A stretch of DNA of 6,305 nucleotides from Propionibacterium sp. (GTDB lineage: Bacteria; Actinomycetota; Actinomycetes; Propionibacteriales; Propionibacteriaceae): assembly GCA_012837465.1 (NCBI GenBank), contig DURG01000229.1:1-6305 (forward strand). Direction: 5' to 3'. The number at the start of each line of letters is the position of its first letter. The first letter of the stretch is position 1. Shown here piece after piece: positions 4,605 to 6,305 of this stretch. The translations under genes were made by a program, and so were the position numbers. The notes below the pieces were generated by a model. That model worked only from the letters and a program-made list of their open reading frames with translations, did no database searches and was not told the origin of the DNA.

Positions 4605-6305
4605 CGCGCCACACCCGTTGGTTGAGCCTGCTCGCTCCGCGAGCTGGTCGAAACCCGGTGAGGTGACAATTCAGCTGGACTGCCCGCTTCAGGGGTTTCG
4701 ACACTGCTCGCTGCGCTCGCAGGCTCAACCAGCGTGCCGGGCTCAACCAGCGTGCCGGGCTCAACCAGCGAGCCGGGCTCAACCAGCGTGCCGGGCTCAA
4801 CCAGCGAGCCGGGCTCAACCAGCGACTTGCGTTGACGTTCCAACCACCCGGCGAACGGGCTGCCAGGATCGGCCAGCAACTGATCCGGCGTGCCGTCGTG
4901 CAGCACGGAGCCGTCCTCCACCCACAGCACGCGGTCCGCCGCCAGGGCCGACGGAGCGTCGTGCGTGATGCTGATCGTCGTGCGGCCCTCGGTGAGCCGG
5001 TTGATGGCGCCTCGCACCTCGGTGGCGTTGGCCGGGTCCAGCCCGGCGAGGGCCTCGTCGAGCACCACGATCGACGCGTCGCGCAGCAGCGCGCGGGCGA
5101 TGGCGATGCGCTGCCGCTGGCCACCGGAGACCGTGGAGCCGCGCTCACCGACGGGGGTGTCGTAGCCCTGCGGCAGGGTATGGATCCAGGAATCGAGTTG
5201 CGCCAGGCGGCCAGCCTCGGCGACTTCCTCGTCGGTGGCGTCGAGGCGTCCGTAGCGGATGTTGTCGGCGATGGTGCCGGTGAACAGCACGCTGTCCTGC
5301 AGTACGAGCGCGACGTGGCGACGCAGGTCGGCGACCCGGATCTGCCGCAGGTCCACGCCGTCGAGGCTGACCTTGCCGATGATCGGGTCCATGCTGCGCA
5401 CCAGCAGGCTCGCCAGGGTGGACTTGCCGCTGCCGGACGGGCCGACGAGCGCGACCTTCTGCCCGGCGGGAATGCGCAGCGAGAGGTGGCGGAGGGCCGG
5501 GTAGCCGTCGTAGGTGGCGGTCACGCGCTCGAGGGTGATCTCTCCGCGGACGTGCCCGAGGTCGACGGGGTTGCGCGGGTCGGCGATGTCGATGCGGGTC
5601 TCCATGAGGTCGGCGACCCGCTCGCCGGAGGCGGTGGCGCGCGCGATGCGGCCGGTGTACTTGGCCAGGTCGCGCAGCGGCTTCATCGAGGTCTTGAGGT
5701 ACGTGGTGAACAGCACGAGGTCGCCGGGCGTCATCGAGCCCTGCACGACCCGCCAGCCGCCGAAGGCGATGACGACGGCGGTGGCGAGCCCCACCACGAC
5801 GTCGGTCTTGCGTTCCAGGGCGGCGGCGAGGCGGCGTGACTTCACGCCCTCCTTCAGCGAGCGGTTGTTGGCGTTGCCGAAGCGTTCGCGCACCACCTGC
5901 TCGAGGCCGTAGGCCTGGACGACCTTGATCGCGCCCAGCGTCTCCTGCGCGGTGTTGGCCAGCGCGCCCTCGCCCTTGCGGGTCTTGCGGGCCGCGAGGG
6001 TGATCTTGGGGCTGCTGCGACGCGACTGCAGGAAGAACAGCCCGGCGGCGCCGAGGACGACGAGCGCCAGCAACGGGTCGAGCCAGAACATGACGCCGGT
6101 CATGACGGTGAGCGTGGCGAGGTTGGCCAGCAGCGGGAGGCCGGCGCTGACCGCAACCTCCTGGAGGCGGCCGACGTCGGCGACGAGGCGCTGCACGGTG
6201 TCGCCCGATTGGCGCGTCGAGTGGTAGGCGGCCGAGAGCCGTTGGGTGTGGTCGAAGACGTGGCCGCGCAGGCGGGTCGCGATGCGGGACCCGGCGAGCG
6301 CGAAG
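4601..6305 (-). CDS. ABC exporter half-transporter (fused membrane and ATPase domains), 5'-truncated, with repeat-derived C-terminal tail
   Basis: The frame is open from 6304 to TGA at 4603-4601: 567 visible residues, with perhaps 70-90 N-terminal residues outside the window. A GTG at 6196 is internal, since family sequence (RLRGHVFDHTQRLS, then SGDTVQRLVADVG) runs through it. Membrane segments are at about residues 57-94 (a closely spaced pair) and 169-186. The ATPase domain from about residue 254 has Walker A GPSGSGKST (288-296), Q-loop Gln336 in LVLQDSVLF, signature VSGGQRQR (392-399), Walker B IVVLDEALAGLD (412-423; Glu417 catalytic) and H-loop His448. All key ATPase residues are present. 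The family works as a dimer in the cytoplasmic membrane, exporting lipids, peptides or drugs; the cargo here is unknown. After GWLERQRK (about residue 493) a 74-residue tail, Ser/Pro/Glu/Thr rich, is encoded by an 18-bp tandem array and a family A palindrome; it is not part of the usual fold, which ends near there. Confidence 0.9.
   Translation of the reverse strand, partial: FALAGSRIATRLRGHVFDHTQRLSAAYHSTRQSGDTVQRLVADVGRLQEVAVSAGLPLLANLATLTVMTGVMFWLDPLLALVVLGAAGLFFLQSRRSSPKITLAARKTRKGEGALANTAQETLGAIKVVQAYGLEQVVRERFGNANNRSLKEGVKSRRLAAALERKTDVVVGLATAVVIAFGGWRVVQGSMTPGDLVLFTTYLKTSMKPLRDLAKYTGRIARATASGERVADLMETRIDIADPRNPVDLGHVRGEITLERVTATYDGYPALRHLSLRIPAGQKVALVGPSGSGKSTLASLLVRSMDPIIGKVSLDGVDLRQIRVADLRRHVALVLQDSVLFTGTIADNIRYGRLDATDEEVAEAGRLAQLDSWIHTLPQGYDTPVGERGSTVSGGQRQRIAIARALLRDASIVVLDEALAGLDPANATEVRGAINRLTEGRTTISITHDAPSALAADRVLWVEDGSVLHDGTPDQLLADPGSPFAGWLERQRKSLVEPGSLVEPGTLVEPGSLVEPGTLVEPGTLVEPASAASSVETPEAGSPAELSPHRVSTSSRSEQAQPTGVAR
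4616..4734. repeat. Interspersed palindromic element, family A copy 2, coding the ABC transporter tail
   Basis: A 119-bp imperfect palindrome. The ends CGTTGGTTGAGCCTGC (4616-4631) and GCAGGCTCAACCAGCG (4719-4734) pair at 15 of 16 positions, the exception being a possible G-U. The inner pair GTCGAAACCC (4647-4656) and GGGTTTCGAC (4693-4702) is perfect. A small perfect hairpin, GCTCGC-TCC-GCGAGC (4630-4644), lies in the left arm. The spacer resembles that of copy 1. It is open in the transporter's frame throughout, encoding about the last 40 residues before the terminal PTGVAR. Its right end is the 12-mer GCTCAACCAGCG, which is the unit amplified in the adjoining tandem array. Confidence 0.85.
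4723..4824. repeat. 18-bp tandem array, five full units plus 12 bases, coding (S/T)LVEPG
   Basis: The unit GCTCAACCAGCGTGCCGG is repeated without gaps at 4723, 4741, 4759, 4777 and 4795, with a partial 12-base unit at 4813-4824 before the sequence diverges. The only variable base is position 13 (T, T, A, T, A in order). In the minus-strand transporter frame each unit is six codons, giving Leu-Val-Glu-Pro-Gly with Thr or Ser alternating. The first unit overlaps the right end of the family A palindrome, so the array probably arose by duplication of that end. As 18 is a multiple of three, unit gain or loss would not break the frame. Confidence 0.95.

Noticed and set aside
4723..4824. CRISPR array
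   Set aside because: The units are directly adjacent with no spacers, only 18 bp long, and no cas gene is present.
4162..4968. A plus-strand open frame with repeated QPACRA/QPASRA hexapeptides that looked like a repeat protein
   Set aside because: The repeats are the complement of the 18-bp array in the ABC transporter gene. The rest lies antisense to conserved ATPase and kinase sequence.
4832..5839. A 335-codon plus-strand open frame opposite the ABC transporter
   Set aside because: It is antisense to Walker A, signature and Walker B motifs that are clearly coding on the other strand, and shows no domain of its own.

Overview
This window comes from a high-GC bacterium, almost certainly an actinomycete. 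The DNA is strongly G+C rich at third codon positions, some starts are GTG, and it carries short interspersed palindromes of the kind bounded by GGTTGAGCC...GTCGAAACC and GGTCCCTGAGC...GAAGGGCC. From memory, such palindromes are scattered through many Actinomycetota genomes, Propionibacteriales among them. The genus cannot be fixed from the sequence alone.

Layout. Positions 1-2128 (+ strand) hold the end of a nucleotide-sugar operon: a Gfo/Idh/MocA oxidoreductase whose 5' end is cut off by the window, then a complete UDP-N-acetyl-hexosamine 6-dehydrogenase-type enzyme with a good ribosome binding site. Together they resemble the WbpB/WbpA pair that makes UDP-linked (di)acetamido-uronic acids for surface polysaccharides. 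Positions 2269-6305 (- strand, reading leftward) hold a second, convergent operon: a half-size ABC exporter (5' end cut off), then two different aminoglycoside-phosphotransferase/maltokinase-like (APH fold) proteins. The genes overlap (ATGA between genes 1 and 2; a 4- or 16-base overlap between genes 2 and 3), so they are probably transcribed and translated together. The convergent gap (2129-2268) is filled almost completely by one palindromic repeat. No RNA gene, transposase, phage gene or CRISPR array is visible, and there is no gene-free stretch longer than 300 bases.

What stands out. The minus-strand operon has been invaded by small palindromic repeats that are read as protein. One lies in the C-terminal tail of the ABC transporter, together with an 18-bp tandem array encoding a (S/T)LVEPG hexapeptide. 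Two more lie inside the middle kinase gene, read in two different frames, and one of these appears to carry a second, related palindrome nested in its loop. The two copies in the kinase differ by a three-base change on both sides of the stem that keeps pairing, which suggests that the hairpin matters. The third copy-bearing site sits flush against the stop codon of the last kinase gene. The window therefore looks like a snapshot of in-frame, protein-lengthening repeat insertion in an actinomycete. Functional claims beyond family level (the ABC substrate, the kinase substrates) are not supported by the sequence.
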